Assembly (NCBI RefSeq): GCF_014489515.1
Contig: NZ_CP060782.1
Location: forward strand, 682,001-746,000
Source: Sphingomonas sediminicola
Lineage (GTDB): Bacteria; Pseudomonadota; Alphaproteobacteria; Sphingomonadales; Sphingomonadaceae
Reading direction: 5' to 3'
DNA length: 64,000 nucleotides
In this document: positions 38,952 through 47,553 of the stretch, in pieces
How the letters are laid out: each line of letters starts with the position of its first letter
How positions within the stretch are numbered: position 1 is the stretch's first letter
Translations under genes and position numbers: made by a program
The notes under the pieces: model-generated
What the model was told of the DNA's origin: nothing
What the model saw: the letters and a program-made list of their open reading frames with translations, nothing else
Database searches by the model: none

Positions 38952-41182
38952 ATGGACGATCTTGTACATCCAACGACGAGCGCGCGCATCGATCTCGCCA
39001 ACGAGCGGGATTTCGACATTGGAAATATTAGGATCAGACCGGCAGAACTTGCCGTAATAGCCAATGACGAGCGTCACGAGCTGCAGCCTCGGGTGATGCA
39101 GGTCCTTGTTGCGCTTGCGCAGGCCCGTCCATCGGTCGTGTCCCGGGACAAGCTGATCGAGCAGTGCTGGGAAGGCCGCATCGTCGGCGACGACGCACTC
39201 AACCGCTGCATTCTCGCTCTGCGCCATCTCGCGCAGGAGATCAATCCGCAGCCATTCGCGATCGAAACCGTGGCTCGCGTTGGCCACCGGCTGATCGAGA
39301 ACGGCGCCGAACGGGAGGCGGCACCGCAAACAAGCCGATCAGGACGATGGCGCCTGGCCGCGGCTGCGCTGGTCCTGTTCCTCGTCGCTATAGCGGGGCT
39401 CGTGTTCTGGCAGCAGCGCGGGATCGCTTCGGAGTCGGCCTCGATAGCGGTCTTGCCGTTCCGGAACCTGTCGAGCGGCGAGCCCTATTTCGCGGAGGGC
39501 GTAGGCGAAGAGATCATGGGGCAGCTCGCTCGCGAGCCTGCTTTCCGCGTCGCAGGCAGCGCTTCGGCGGCGCAGTTCAGCGGCCCAGCCGACCCGCGCA
39601 AAATCGGGCGTGCGTTGAACGTCGACTATATCCTCGAGGGCAGCGTGCGGCCGGACGCCGACCGGGTGCGCATCAATGCCGCTCTCATCCAGACGAAGGA
39701 CGGAGTGCGGCTCTGGTCCGAGACGTATGACCGAAAGCTCGACGACATCCTGGAAGTGCAGGGTGCGATCGGCCAGGCGGTGGCGAGCGAGCTTCGGAGA
39801 GCGCTGGTCCATTCATCGGCCGCGCGCGTGCGGGTGAATGGCAAGGCGTACGCGCTCTATTTGAATGCGCGCGGCATTCTCCGGTCGGGCAATCCGGAGT
39901 CGGGCCGCGACGCTGTCGATCTGTTGCGTGAGGTCATTCGGTTGGATCCCACCTTTGCTCCCGCCTGGTCGAGCCTGGCGCAGGCCTTGATGCTCGATGG
40001 CTCGACTAAGGGAGACGAAGGGCTGGTCGCCGTGCTGCCGCAGGCCCGAGATGCGGTGGGTCGGTCCTTGCGCCTGGATCCCAACGATCCCGATGCGCAT
40101 GCAATTCTCTCGATACTGCTCGGTTCGGACGGTCCGGAAGCCATCGCGCACCAGCTACGTGCCGCGGCGCTCGATCCCACGTCCGGAGAGGGTCTCCTGC
40201 GGCTCGGGCTCTCGCATCAAGCATCGGGCGAGTGGGCGGAAGCGACAGCAGCCTTCAGCCGTGCTCATAAGCTAGACCCCGTCTGGTCAGACCCAGTGCG
40301 CGTCATGTTGGATCATGTGGCGCAATTGGGCGACCGTCGCGCCGCCGAAGCCGTAATCAATGAAGGGATGACCGACGATCCAATGATCAGGCAATTCGCG
40401 CTTGCCCGGGTCGCGCGCCTGGTCGGCGACTTTTCGGAAGGCGCGCGTGGGTGGTCGGCGCTCGCAGAGGGGCAGACGCGATGGGCGTCGCCGTCCAAGC
40501 TGAGCCTGCAAGATACGTTGTTTATGCTGAACCTATCGAAGGACCGGCCTTCGCGCCCGGCAAGGCCCTTCGTCGGACAGGCCCGTGTAATACCTGCGCG
40601 AATCTGGATAACCGCTCCCCGTCACCCGCGGAGTGGCAAAAGCGGAATCGGTCGTGGGCCGCCGAACTCGTATATCGCGATCAGAACGTGATAGCCGCGA
40701 AGCTGATGTTGCGCGCCGGACGGGCGCGCGAACTTGCCGCCACGTTTGACACGCCCACGGGACTGCTGGGCGTGCGCCACGGACAGGCGCTTGGGACCTG
40801 CTATCTTCAGAGCGCTGCCATTGTCGCGGCAGCACTGCGCGATGTTGGCCGTCGCCCTGAAGCCGACGCATTGCTCCGCGAAGCCGATGGGCTGATCCGG
40901 CGAGCCTATGCTCGTGGGAGGGTCCCGCTGTGGTTCGAGGACGATGCGGCCGGTGTCTGGGCCCTGCAGGGTAAACGCGCGGCCGCGGTTGCTGCGCTTG
41001 AACGGGCCCTGCGTCGGGGCTCTGTCCACGCGACGCGGACTGATCTCCTAAAACTGGAGGATGAGCCGGCCTTGCTTCCCCTCCGCGGCGATCCGGGGTT
41101 CGAAGCCGTGCGGTCCAAGTACGAAGCGCATTTTGCCAGGGAGCGGCAGGAGACAGCGCGGGTACTCAAGATTGCGGTCTGA
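38952..41182 (+). CDS. CadC-like membrane regulator: winged helix, one TM helix, TPR-rich periplasmic part; one frameshift
   Basis: With one base restored between about 40530 and 40680 the protein has roughly 743 residues. A Trans_reg_C winged helix covers residues 20-105 (ELQPRVMQVLVALAQARPSV, DKLIEQCWEG). A single membrane helix (WRLAAAALVLFLVAIAGLVF) follows near residues 125-145. Next is the domain typical of these regulators (SIAVLPFRNLSSGEPYFAEG, YILEGSVRP), then TPR-like repeats. The reading resumes in another frame through NRSWAAELVYRDQNVI to FERALRRGS-type helices. It would sense an extracytoplasmic signal and bind DNA from the membrane. The ATG at 38952 is preferred over a TTG nine bases earlier. 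Confidence 0.82.
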
Positions 41183-41349
41183 GACCGCGTCCGGAGCAGT
41201 TCGATCGGATCGTGGTCTGTGTCGATCCGGAGCCGATCGCCGGATCGCGCGGACGCGATGGCGAGACGCGGTCGAGAATTCCGCGATGGTGCACTTTAGT
41301 TTGCAATCTTGATCAAGGTTGTGGAAGGAGGAGATGATTGGAGTGAGCG

Positions 41350-41649
41350 ATGATCTTTCTTCTCGCCGCCGTCGTGCAGACCGTAACCGTGCAGCGTTCG
41401 GACGTCATCGACCTCACCATTCCTCAGCCGTGCGAGCAGACGAAGGCGGACCAAGAGGTCGTCGTTTGCGCGAAGCGGGGTGAGAGTCCTTACAGGTTGG
41501 GGGAACTGCCGCCGGCGAAGCGCCAGGCGCTGCCTGACGCGCAGGTGAAGATTGCGGGCGGCGTGAGCGCGGGGGCAGAGACTGAAAGCATCGATGTCGG
41601 AGGCTTTTCATCCAACCGGCTGATGTTGCGGTTCAAGATGAAGTTCTAA
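41350..41649 (+). CDS. Small secreted protein of unknown function
   Basis: The 99-residue protein begins with a short hydrophobic signal-like stretch (MIFLLAAVVQTVTV) and continues with QEVVVCAKRGESPYRLGELP and a beta-rich C-terminus ending RLMLRFKMKF. The cysteine pair (PCEQ and VVCAK) could form a disulfide. I know similar short proteins from sphingomonads with the V-V-V-C-x-K-R motif but no function. A GGAGGAGATGATTGGAGTGAGCG region upstream provides a ribosome site. The 167 bases before it hold no gene I can support. Confidence 0.65.
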   Translation: MIFLLAAVVQTVTVQRSDVIDLTIPQPCEQTKADQEVVVCAKRGESPYRLGELPPAKRQALPDAQVKIAGGVSAGAETESIDVGGFSSNRLMLRFKMKF

Positions 41650-41661
41650 GGTCGGACCGAG

Positions 41662-41850
41662 TCAGTTATCACCGTAACAGATGTCGCAGATGGCGACTTC
41701 ATCGGTAATCACACTCTCGTTGACCCCGAAGGAATTGTGGTAACTTGCACAGATCGCAAGCGGTGGAGGTCTATAGTTCACCGGCGGCTGCAATTCCTTG
41801 GCGAGCGTCGCTTTGTGCCAAGCTTCGAACTCTTCTTGGGAAAATGCCAT
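41662..41850 (-). CDS. Small acidic protein of unknown function
   Basis: The 62-residue frame starts MAFSQEEFEAWHKATLAKEL and ends EVAICDICYGDN, a C-x2-C pair that could bind metal. GGAGG lies seven bases before the ATG, which supports translation. Base composition is less GC-rich than its neighbours. It lies on the same strand as the MFS gene upstream, with the repeat-rich gene-free stretch 41851-42381 between them. I do not recognise the family. Confidence 0.5.
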   Translation of the reverse strand: MAFSQEEFEAWHKATLAKELQPPVNYRPPPLAICASYHNSFGVNESVITDEVAICDICYGDN

Positions 41851-41908
41851 CGCGACCTCCGATCAAGTCGGATAGCAGTGGCTGGTTAATCAAGATCGTA
41901 TGAGAGGA

Positions 41909-42327
41909 AGCGGCCCGGTCCGGGGGGGCATTGGCCGGGCCGCTCCAGGCTACTCAACGGGGATGGGAAGCATCCGGGGGTCGAAAACCCCTGAAATCCG
42001 CCAGAGTTCCTACAGTTAATGGGAGCAGAGCGCTGGACCGCGCCCTTCGAAGCGGTCCGGACCGCCATTTGGGGGCGCCGACCGGACCGCTTCCCCTACC
42101 GTTACAATGGGCAACGCACGGAAGGGGAGCCGCGCCACCGCCCTCCTGAGCCGGTGGCGAGACTCGGGCGATTCCGTAGCGCAAGGCCACGGAAGTCGCG
42201 ACTAACAAAAATCAAGAATTGCGAGGGGTAGGACCCGCACCCATCGGAGGTGTCGAAGCTCTAAGGGCGGCGAGTCCCGTGCGCATTCTACACCTCCGTG
42301 AATCACGACGAAGTTATCCTCGGATAA
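41909..42327. other. Gene-free stretch dense in inverted repeats; candidate structured RNA
   Basis: The interval 41851-42381 contains no convincing gene. Within it at least eight hairpins can be read: 41909-41918/41935-41944 (10 bp), 41961-41965/41971-41975, 41977-41981/41987-41991, 42050-42058/42084-42092 (9 bp), 42133-42140/42152-42159 (8 bp), 42068-42077/42089-42099-like arms at 42168-42177/42189-42199, 42245-42253/42290-42298 (9 bp) and 42314-42319/42322-42327. The heptamer GCGGTCC or its complement occurs repeatedly at 42035-42090, allowing alternative pairings. No RNase P, tmRNA or SRP signature was found on either strand. The open frame at 42019-42231 is Arg/Pro-rich and unlikely to be a protein. 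Confidence 0.5.
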
Positions 42328-42381
42328 GGGAAAGAAGATGGATTTTGCCGACTCGCGGCCTGTGAGCGGGTCCGTAGTGAT

Positions 42382-43934
42382 CTAGGCAGTCGCAGCGCGC
42401 TGTTCGCGGGTTGCTTCCAGTTCGCCGATCTTGCGCGAGGCAATCCAGAGCGCCGCCAGTGTGAACGGCGGGACGACGTAGAGCGAGAAGATTCCCGTCG
42501 CCAGGCTCCCGGTCAGCGCAGCGACCTTCCCGGCGAAATACGGCCCAGCGCGAGACCGACCAGGGACGTGCCGAGCACGTAGGTCGCGCCCGCTGTTCCG
42601 CGCATGCGTGGAAGAACCACGTCCTGAAGCGTTGCTATCGCTGCTCCGACCCAGAGCGCGCTGCAAAGGCCGACGTATGGGGCAACGATGTAGAAGTTCG
42701 CCAGATTGTCCGTCGTGAAAAGGAAGAAGACGGCGGGTGCGGGAAGGATGATCGCGGCCATGTTCACGTAGAGACGGCCGGCGGCGTGACGCTGCCGGAG
42801 CTTGTCGCTGACGATTCCGCCAAGGATCACTCCGATTGCCGATGCGGCTGCCGCGCTCCAGCCGAAGATGGTCGAGACTTCCTCCGCTGCCGTAACGCCT
42901 TGCATGATCATCGCTGCGTCGGTTGGGCCGGTATAAAACGTCCTGAGGACGTAAGGCGGGATCCAGAAAGCCACGGCGTAGGTCATGAAGCTGATGCTTC
43001 CGAAGGCGATGGTCAGCGTGACGACCATGGGCGTTCCCCACAGCAGCCTGTGGGTGGCAGGATCGCGGCGCTTCAGCGACTGGGTCCAGCTGAAAATCGC
43101 GTAAATGCCAGTCCACCATGCGATCCATTGCGGCCAGTCCCCCGTCAGCGTCGCAAGTGCGAATGCGCCAGCAGCGCAAACTGCGAGGGCGATGAGGTTC
43201 GGAACGAGGACACCGAGCCTCGCAGCGCTGATCAGCGTCAACGGCGGGAGGATCGCGGCGAGTTCGCGCCCGAATTCACTCCACGCGTTCGGGCGGACAA
43301 TGTCGGATGGATGGCCGTCGATCGCACCGCGCAAAGGTTCCCTCAGGCTCCAGATCCAGGCTGCGAGAACGAGGCCGGGAAGGCCGACCGCGAGAAAGGC
43401 CGCCTGCCAGGGCGCGAGACCGAGCGGGGCGCTCAGCGCATCAGGAAATCGCCGTCCCCATTCCGCCAGCACGTACCCGCCGATGGGGAGTGCGATTCCT
43501 CCGCCGATGTAGAGGCCGCTGGAGTAGATCGACAAGGCAGTCGCGCGGCGTTCCTTCGGGAAATAGTCGGCGATCATCGAATAGGCGGCGGGTGACGCGC
43601 TCGCCTCGCCGATGCCGACGCCGATGCGTGCGGTGGCGAGCATGCCGAAGCTTTGGGCAAAGCCGGACATTGCGGTCATCGACGACCAAAGCGCGAGGCC
43701 GATGGCCATCAGTCGGCCGCGGTACCAGCTATCTGCCAAGCGACCGAGCGGTATGCCGAAGAGTGAATAAAAGACCGCGAAGGCCGTGCCGTAGAGGAAG
43801 CCGATCTGCGCGTCGTCGAGCTTCAGGTCCGCCTTGATGCTCTCCGCGAGGATGGAGACGATCTGGCGGTCTATGAAGTTGAAGACGTAGACGACGACGA
43901 ACAGGATGAGCGCGTACCAGGCGTACGCGGTCAC
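42382..43934 (-). CDS. MFS transporter (SPNS/hexuronate-like), one or two frameshifts
   Basis: About 517 residues from the GTG at 43934 after restoring one base at 42542-42543. Twelve helices are seen. FIDRQIVSILAESIKADLKL at the start and FGIPLGRLADSWYRGRLMAI (MFS motif A) are typical of spinster-like or aromatic/hexuronate transporters. The repair joins GTSLVGLALGPYFAGKVAAL. The true start may be the ATG at 43960 (MNKEAGGP, then RVTAYAW) if a second base is missing at 43937-43940. The transported compound is unknown. It is divergent from sodC. Confidence 0.82.
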
Positions 43935-44045
43935 ACGGGGCCGCCAGCTTCCTTATTCATAGCTCGCGCTCTCCCTCACGAACTCGACAAAGATGACGGG
44001 GCGGCACAGAAACGCAAGCCGGCCTATTGCTTGAGGGAGAAGCCC

Positions 44046-44539
44046 ATGTTGCGTTCGAGTCTGCTTGTATTTGCACTGGCCGGTTGCGTTCCGATGGCCC
44101 GCCAGATGCCGTGGTCGCGACAGCAAACCTTCTCGACAGCAATGGAGCAGCGATTGGGACTGTGCGCATGTTCAGCGAGCCGACGGGGATCATGCTGCGC
44201 ATCAACGCGAGCGGATTTCCAGCCGGACAGCATGGCGTCCATCTCCACTCGGTCGGAAAGTGCGAAGCGCCGAAGTTCACGAGCGCGGGGCCGCACTGGA
44301 ACCCAACCGAGAAGAAGCACGGGCATCGGAATCCCGCCGGCTACCACATGGGCGATCTCGGGAATCTCGGCGTCGGAGCGGACGGAAAGCTGGTCGTCGC
44401 GTTGCTCGTGCCTGAAGCAACTCTCGACGGAATCCGCGACGCGGATGGAACGGCACTGGTGCTGCACGCGAAGGCGGACGACGAGGTAACGGACCCAAGC
44501 GGGAACAGCGGCGACCGCATCGCCTGCGCGGTGCTCTGA
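44046..44539 (+). CDS. sodC: Cu/Zn superoxide dismutase, periplasmic lipoprotein, one frameshift
   Basis: One C restored at 44098-44100 gives 164 residues. A lipoprotein signal (LLVFALAGC, Cys near residue 14) leads into PPDAVVATANLLDSNGAAIG. The copper/zinc ligands are in FPAGQHGVHLHSVGKCEAPK and HWNPTEKKHGHRNPAGYHMG with DLGNLGVGADG. The second conserved Cys is near the C-terminus (DRIACAVL), completing the structural disulfide. It would detoxify superoxide in the periplasm. GAGGGAGAAG precedes the ATG. Confidence 0.9.
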
Positions 44540-44608
44540 GTCGTCTTTCGCGAGGGTGCGCAGAGGTCTATTAAGCGCGGCGCTGACCTCATCGAAAGGG
44601 GGTGCGCA

Positions 44609-44887
44609 ATGACCGCATTCAACACGGTTCGATTCAACCTGAAGCCCGGGCGCGAGCAGGAGTTCCTGGATGCGCATCAAAAGGCCGACCGCAACTGGCC
44701 GGGCCTGAGGCACGCCAACCTCATCAAGACCGGCGACCAGAGCTACTGCATCATCGGCGAATGGGACGACATGGACAGCCTCGCCAATGCGCGGCCGTTC
44801 ATGCTGCAGACGCTGGAGACGTTCCGCGACACGCTGGAGGGTGACACCGACCCGGTTTCAGGGCCGGTCGTGCTCGAAGTGAAGTAG
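44609..44887 (+). CDS. Dimeric alpha/beta-barrel protein, antibiotic biosynthesis monooxygenase-like
   Basis: The 92-residue protein looks like a small ferredoxin-like alpha/beta barrel. NTVRFNLKPGREQEFLDAHQ is the first strand and helix, IGEWDDMDSLANARP the following strand with the polar turn, and VSGPVVLEV the last strand. Members include ABM monooxygenases and stress-related domains that bind hydrophobic ligands. No specific residues fix the reaction. It precedes the GST gene on the same strand. Confidence 0.6.
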   Translation: MTAFNTVRFNLKPGREQEFLDAHQKADRNWPGLRHANLIKTGDQSYCIIGEWDDMDSLANARPFMLQTLETFRDTLEGDTDPVSGPVVLEVK

Positions 44888-44892
44888 CCCGC

Positions 44893-45572
44893 CTGACGCG
44901 GGTTAAATTCTACGACTGGAAGTACTCGCCCTTCTGCATGAAGGTGCGGGCGATCCTCGATTACAAAGGCGTGCCGTACGAGCGCGTGACCCCGCTCGGC
45001 TCGACGATGCTGAAGCTTCGGCGACGGGGGAAGACGGGCAAGGTGCCGGCCGTCGAGATCGACGGGGAGTTGATCGTCGATTCCACAGACATCGCCTATG
45101 CTCTCGACGAGCGCTTTCCGGACCCGCCGCTGCTGCCGACGGACGCGCGCGAGCGCGGGCTTTGCCATGCGCTGGAGGATTGGGCGGACGAGAGTCTCTA
45201 TTTTATCGGGCTTTATTATCGGTGGTTCGAGGCGGAGGGACGCAAGGCGATCCCGGCTGCGTTCGGCCAGTCCTTGTCGGGGCGAGCCCTCTATTGGTTC
45301 TACCAGCGGCGGATCCTCGGGCAGGTGCGAGGGCAGGGCACACTCCGCAAATCGCCGCAGCATGTCCGCAGGGACCTCGAGCGGCACCTGGATGCGATCG
45401 AGGGGATGCTGGCGGCACGACCGTATTTGTTGGGCGACCGGCCGTATCTTTGCGACTTCGCGCTTTGGGGGCAGCTCAATTATCTGAACCGGACGCCGGT
45501 CGGCGGACAGGCGATCAGGCCCGACAGACGATTGGGTCGTACATCGTGCAGATGAAGCCGGCGGCCGAATAA
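44893..45572 (+). CDS. Glutathione S-transferase family protein, start uncertain, one frameshift near the end
   Basis: The thioredoxin-like N-terminal domain reads VKFYDWKYSPFCMKVRAILD and GKVPAVEIDGELIVDSTDIA, so the protein must begin upstream of the first ATG (44938), which would delete the first strand. The only in-frame candidate close by is a CTG at 44893; a lost base could also hide the real start. The helical GST domain follows (LLGDRPYLCDFALWGQLNYL). Near 45515 the frame changes, and the other frame gives RQTIGSYIVQMKPAAE with a stop at 45572, a more natural GST end. The substrate is unknown. Confidence 0.7.
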
Positions 45573-45576
45573 AGAA

Positions 45577-45602
45577 GCCCGGCCGGATCGCGCCGGCCGG
45601 GC
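45577..45602 (-). terminator. Terminator of the 45.6 kb secreted-protein gene
   Basis: GCCCGGCCGG (45577-45586) pairs perfectly with CCGGCCGGGC (45593-45602) around a six-base loop. Read on the minus strand it is followed by TTCTTTATTC and lies 20 bases after the stop of the gene ending at 45623. It shares most of its stem and loop with the hairpin at 46448-46477. Confidence 0.75.
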
Positions 45603-45622
45603 CCTTCGGGAGAAGAAGTGTA

Positions 45623-45961
45623 TTATTTCTTCTGCTTCAGTTTCTGGCGATTGACGATGTCCGCAAGCGCCTTCGAGCCGCTCTTGGCGGTGCAGGTCGC
45701 ATCGCCGTTCTTGCGCTGCTCGGCGAGTGCGGCGACGGAAAGGTCGCAGACGTTTGCGGCGACGCTGATCGGCGCCTGTACGGTGACAGGAACGCTGAGG
45801 TTGTTCAGCGCCGCGATCTGAGTGTCGTTGAGGAAATTGTTGAGCAAGGTCACGTCCTGAACGGTGACGTTGACGAGGCCCTGCGAGTTGCCAACCTGGC
45901 CGACTGCCGGAGCGGAAAGGGTCGCCGCGGCAATCGCGGCGGCAAAAATCATCTTACGCAT
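45623..45961 (-). CDS. Small secreted protein of unknown function
   Basis: The 112-residue protein has a Sec signal peptide (MRKMIFAAAIAAATLSAPAVG) and a mature part containing LVNVTVQDVTLLNNFLNDTQ, a hydrophobic middle, two cysteines (NVCDLSV and DATCTAK) that may form a disulfide, and a basic Lys/Gln-rich end. The ATG at 45961 has an AGGAG site nine bases upstream. I do not recognise the family; small proteins of this layout occur in sphingomonads. Confidence 0.7.
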   Translation of the reverse strand: MRKMIFAAAIAAATLSAPAVGQVGNSQGLVNVTVQDVTLLNNFLNDTQIAALNNLSVPVTVQAPISVAANVCDLSVAALAEQRKNGDATCTAKSGSKALADIVNRQKLKQKK

Positions 45962-46119
45962 GTTCAACTCCTGTCTGGGCAAAGAACAGACGCGGACGGT
46001 CCCGCGCTTCTGCCCACCTCAATTCCGAGGTGTGCGAGGTTGAACGGCCAAGTACTTGATTGTTTTCGTCTTTGCGGTGGGTTGAGGCATCGTTGAGGCA
46101 TGCCGCAACCGGCACAAAT

Positions 46120-46296
46120 CTATCGCTTCCTCTCAAGGCGAATAACCAGGCGCGACTGAGCCCAGAGCTCGCAGGGGTGCCCGTCGACCATGTTTTTCGC
46201 AGCCTCGATCGCTGTCTTGTCATCCTCCGCGGCGATCCACTCCGCGGACGAGACTTTCCCCACCCCATCGAGGCAATAAAGCCTGTAGGTTCCCAC
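46120..46296 (-). CDS. Small conserved protein (58 aa), sphingomonad type
   Basis: From a GTG at 46296 the product reads VGTYRLYCLDGVGKVSSAEW and IAAEDDKTAIEAAKNMVDGH, then CELWAQSRLVIRLERKR. I recognise this pattern (Y-R-L-Y-x-L-D, A-x-D-D-x-A-I-x-A-A, C-E-L-W) from short multi-copy proteins in Sphingomonadales with no assigned function. The longer open frame upstream is Arg-rich and unlikely. The fold is probably a small beta-alpha-beta unit. Confidence 0.65.
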   Translation of the reverse strand: MGTYRLYCLDGVGKVSSAEWIAAEDDKTAIEAAKNMVDGHPCELWAQSRLVIRLERKR

Positions 46297-46447
46297 TGTT
46301 CTAAACCTTCGTATCCGTGCCGCCGAAGCGACGTTTCGGATGGCCAACGAGCCGTTACGCAGACGGTTTGACCGGTTGCGACGAGCCGTTGCGAGGAGTC
46401 GCCGATTGGCGGATTTATTGGATTTCTTTCGGGTCCGGACATGCAAA

Positions 46448-46477
46448 CGGCCCGGCCGGATCGCTCCGGCCGGGCCG
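46448..46477 (-). terminator. Strong terminator of the 46.5 kb gene
   Basis: CGGCCCGGCCGG (46448-46459) pairs perfectly with CCGGCCGGGCCG (46466-46477) around a six-base loop. On the minus strand TTTGCATG follows. It lies 24 bases after the stop of the gene ending at 46501. Confidence 0.75.
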
Positions 46478-46500
46478 CATGTTTTACGCGTTACAGGCGG

Positions 46501-47151
46501 TTAACCGCGGTAGGTGTTGGCGCGGCGGATTCGAACTTCGCTGACGGCGCCGCGATAGTCGACGTTGCAGCGGAAGCTCAGGTCGCCGGTCGCTGCGTAG
46601 CCCTGGTTGTGATAGCCGTACGCCTGGCCATTGGGCGGATAGGATCCGCCGTTGCTGTCGATCAGGCCGGAGACGCGGAGGCCACTGCGGCGGCGCTCAA
46701 CGTTGGTGATCGCGGTGACGCGCATGTTCATGCCGTAGCCCTGGTTGTAACCGCGATTGTTGTTGTAGCCGTAGGCGTTGCCATAGGGCTGGCCGTAGCC
46801 ATTCTGCGGGCGATACTGCGCGTTGGCCTGGGTCATTGCTGCGCTCGCGCATTGCTGAACCGCGGTGCGGTCGCTCACGTTGTAGCGATTGCCGAGCAGC
46901 TGGCCGATGATCGCGCCGAGACCGCCCTGGTTCTGGTTCTGGTAGCCATATCCATAGGCCTGCTGACCATAACCCTGCTGATAGCTCTGTTCGGGGGGAT
47001 AATATCCGTAGCCCGGCTGGCCGGGAGCTGGCTGCGGGTAGGCAGGCTGCTGCTGGGGATAGCCGTAGGGGTAGGGCGTCTGCGCCATCGCCGGAGCCGC
47101 AAGGCCGCCAATCACCGCAGTTGCGGTCAAGAGTTTCGTGAACATTGTCAT
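46501..47151 (-). CDS. Secreted Gln/Tyr/Pro/Gly-rich repeat protein
   Basis: The 216-residue protein has a signal peptide (residues 1-23, ending PAMAQ). A low-complexity region of Tyr, Gln, Pro and Gly repeats (YPYGYPQQQPAYPQPAPGQP and similar) covers about residues 24-75. A helical segment (LGAIIGQLLGNRYNVSDRTA) and a second Gly/Tyr/Asn-rich region come next. The C-terminus is a compact domain (RRSGLRVSGLIDSN, then FRCNVDYRGAVSEVRIRRAN). It is probably an envelope or extracellular protein. The function is unknown. Confidence 0.72.
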   Translation of the reverse strand: MTMFTKLLTATAVIGGLAAPAMAQTPYPYGYPQQQPAYPQPAPGQPGYGYYPPEQSYQQGYGQQAYGYGYQNQNQGGLGAIIGQLLGNRYNVSDRTAVQQCASAAMTQANAQYRPQNGYGQPYGNAYGYNNNRGYNQGYGMNMRVTAITNVERRRSGLRVSGLIDSNGGSYPPNGQAYGYHNQGYAATGDLSFRCNVDYRGAVSEVRIRRANTYRG

Positions 47152-47243
47152 GGAAAAATTCCTCGTCTCGCCCAGGAAATGCCGGCGAGTTCAAATAAAG
47201 AACGAACATCGGCACGAAGAGATGCATGAACCTAAAACAACAA

Positions 47244-47291
47244 AGCCCGGACAGCGGCGAGGACTAAAGTCACTCAGCAGCTGCCCGGGCT
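47244..47291 (-). terminator. Terminator of the minus-strand cold-shock gene
   Basis: AGCCCGGACAGC (47244-47255) pairs with GCTGCCCGGGCT (47280-47291) in 11 of 12 positions. Read on the minus strand the stem is followed by TTTGTTGTTTT. A second stem without a T-run, GGCGGGG/CCCCGCC at 47316-47337, lies between it and the stop of the cold-shock gene. Confidence 0.65.
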
Positions 47292-47346
47292 CGGCCCCTT
47301 GCGAGCAAGAACGCGGGCGGGGAATACTTCCCCCGCCTCTGACCGA

Positions 47347-47553
47347 TTAGACCGTCTGTAGATTCAACGCACAGGGAGCGTTGTTATTGGTGCCCGTCTC
47401 ATAAGAGAGACGCTGGCCAACCGTCGGGAGACGATCCTTTTCCCAGCCAATCGCGCTCTTTTCGAACGGGATGATGTCGCTTCCCACTTCCGGCTTGATT
47501 TCGCCGTGGCCCTTGATGGTGTCGAACGACTTTACGGTGCCAAATAGCTTCAT
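47347..47553 (-). CDS. Cold-shock-domain-like protein A
   Basis: The 68-residue protein starts MKLFGTVKSFDTIKGHGEIK and continues with GSDIIPFEKSAIGWEK and GQRLSYETGTNNNAPCALNL. The K-S-F-D start and the GQRLSYE strand fit the cold-shock domain, but the RNP1 motif (K-G-x-G-F-I) is altered to K-G-H-G-E-I-K and RNP2 is not canonical. It may bind nucleic acid weakly or differently. Its 5' side carries the dyad CGCCAA-AA-TTGGCG. It is divergent from a paralogue at 47908. Confidence 0.75.
   Translation of the reverse strand: MKLFGTVKSFDTIKGHGEIKPEVGSDIIPFEKSAIGWEKDRLPTVGQRLSYETGTNNNAPCALNLQTV

Noticed and set aside
42019-42231. Open frame of 70 residues in the hairpin-rich interval, read as a small protein
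   Set aside because: It is Arg/Pro-rich, lacks a ribosome site and overlaps at least three strong hairpins, so it is better explained as chance coding over structured sequence.
41851-42381. RNase P RNA, tmRNA (two-piece) or SRP RNA
   Set aside because: None of the conserved cores was found on either strand: no GAGGAAAGTCC-like segment, no TTCGANTCC acceptor arm with CCA, no GGAAGCAGCC loop.
45954-46442. 162-residue minus-strand open frame
   Set aside because: It runs over the well-supported 58-residue gene in another frame and over the 45.9 kb gene start, with shadow-like composition.
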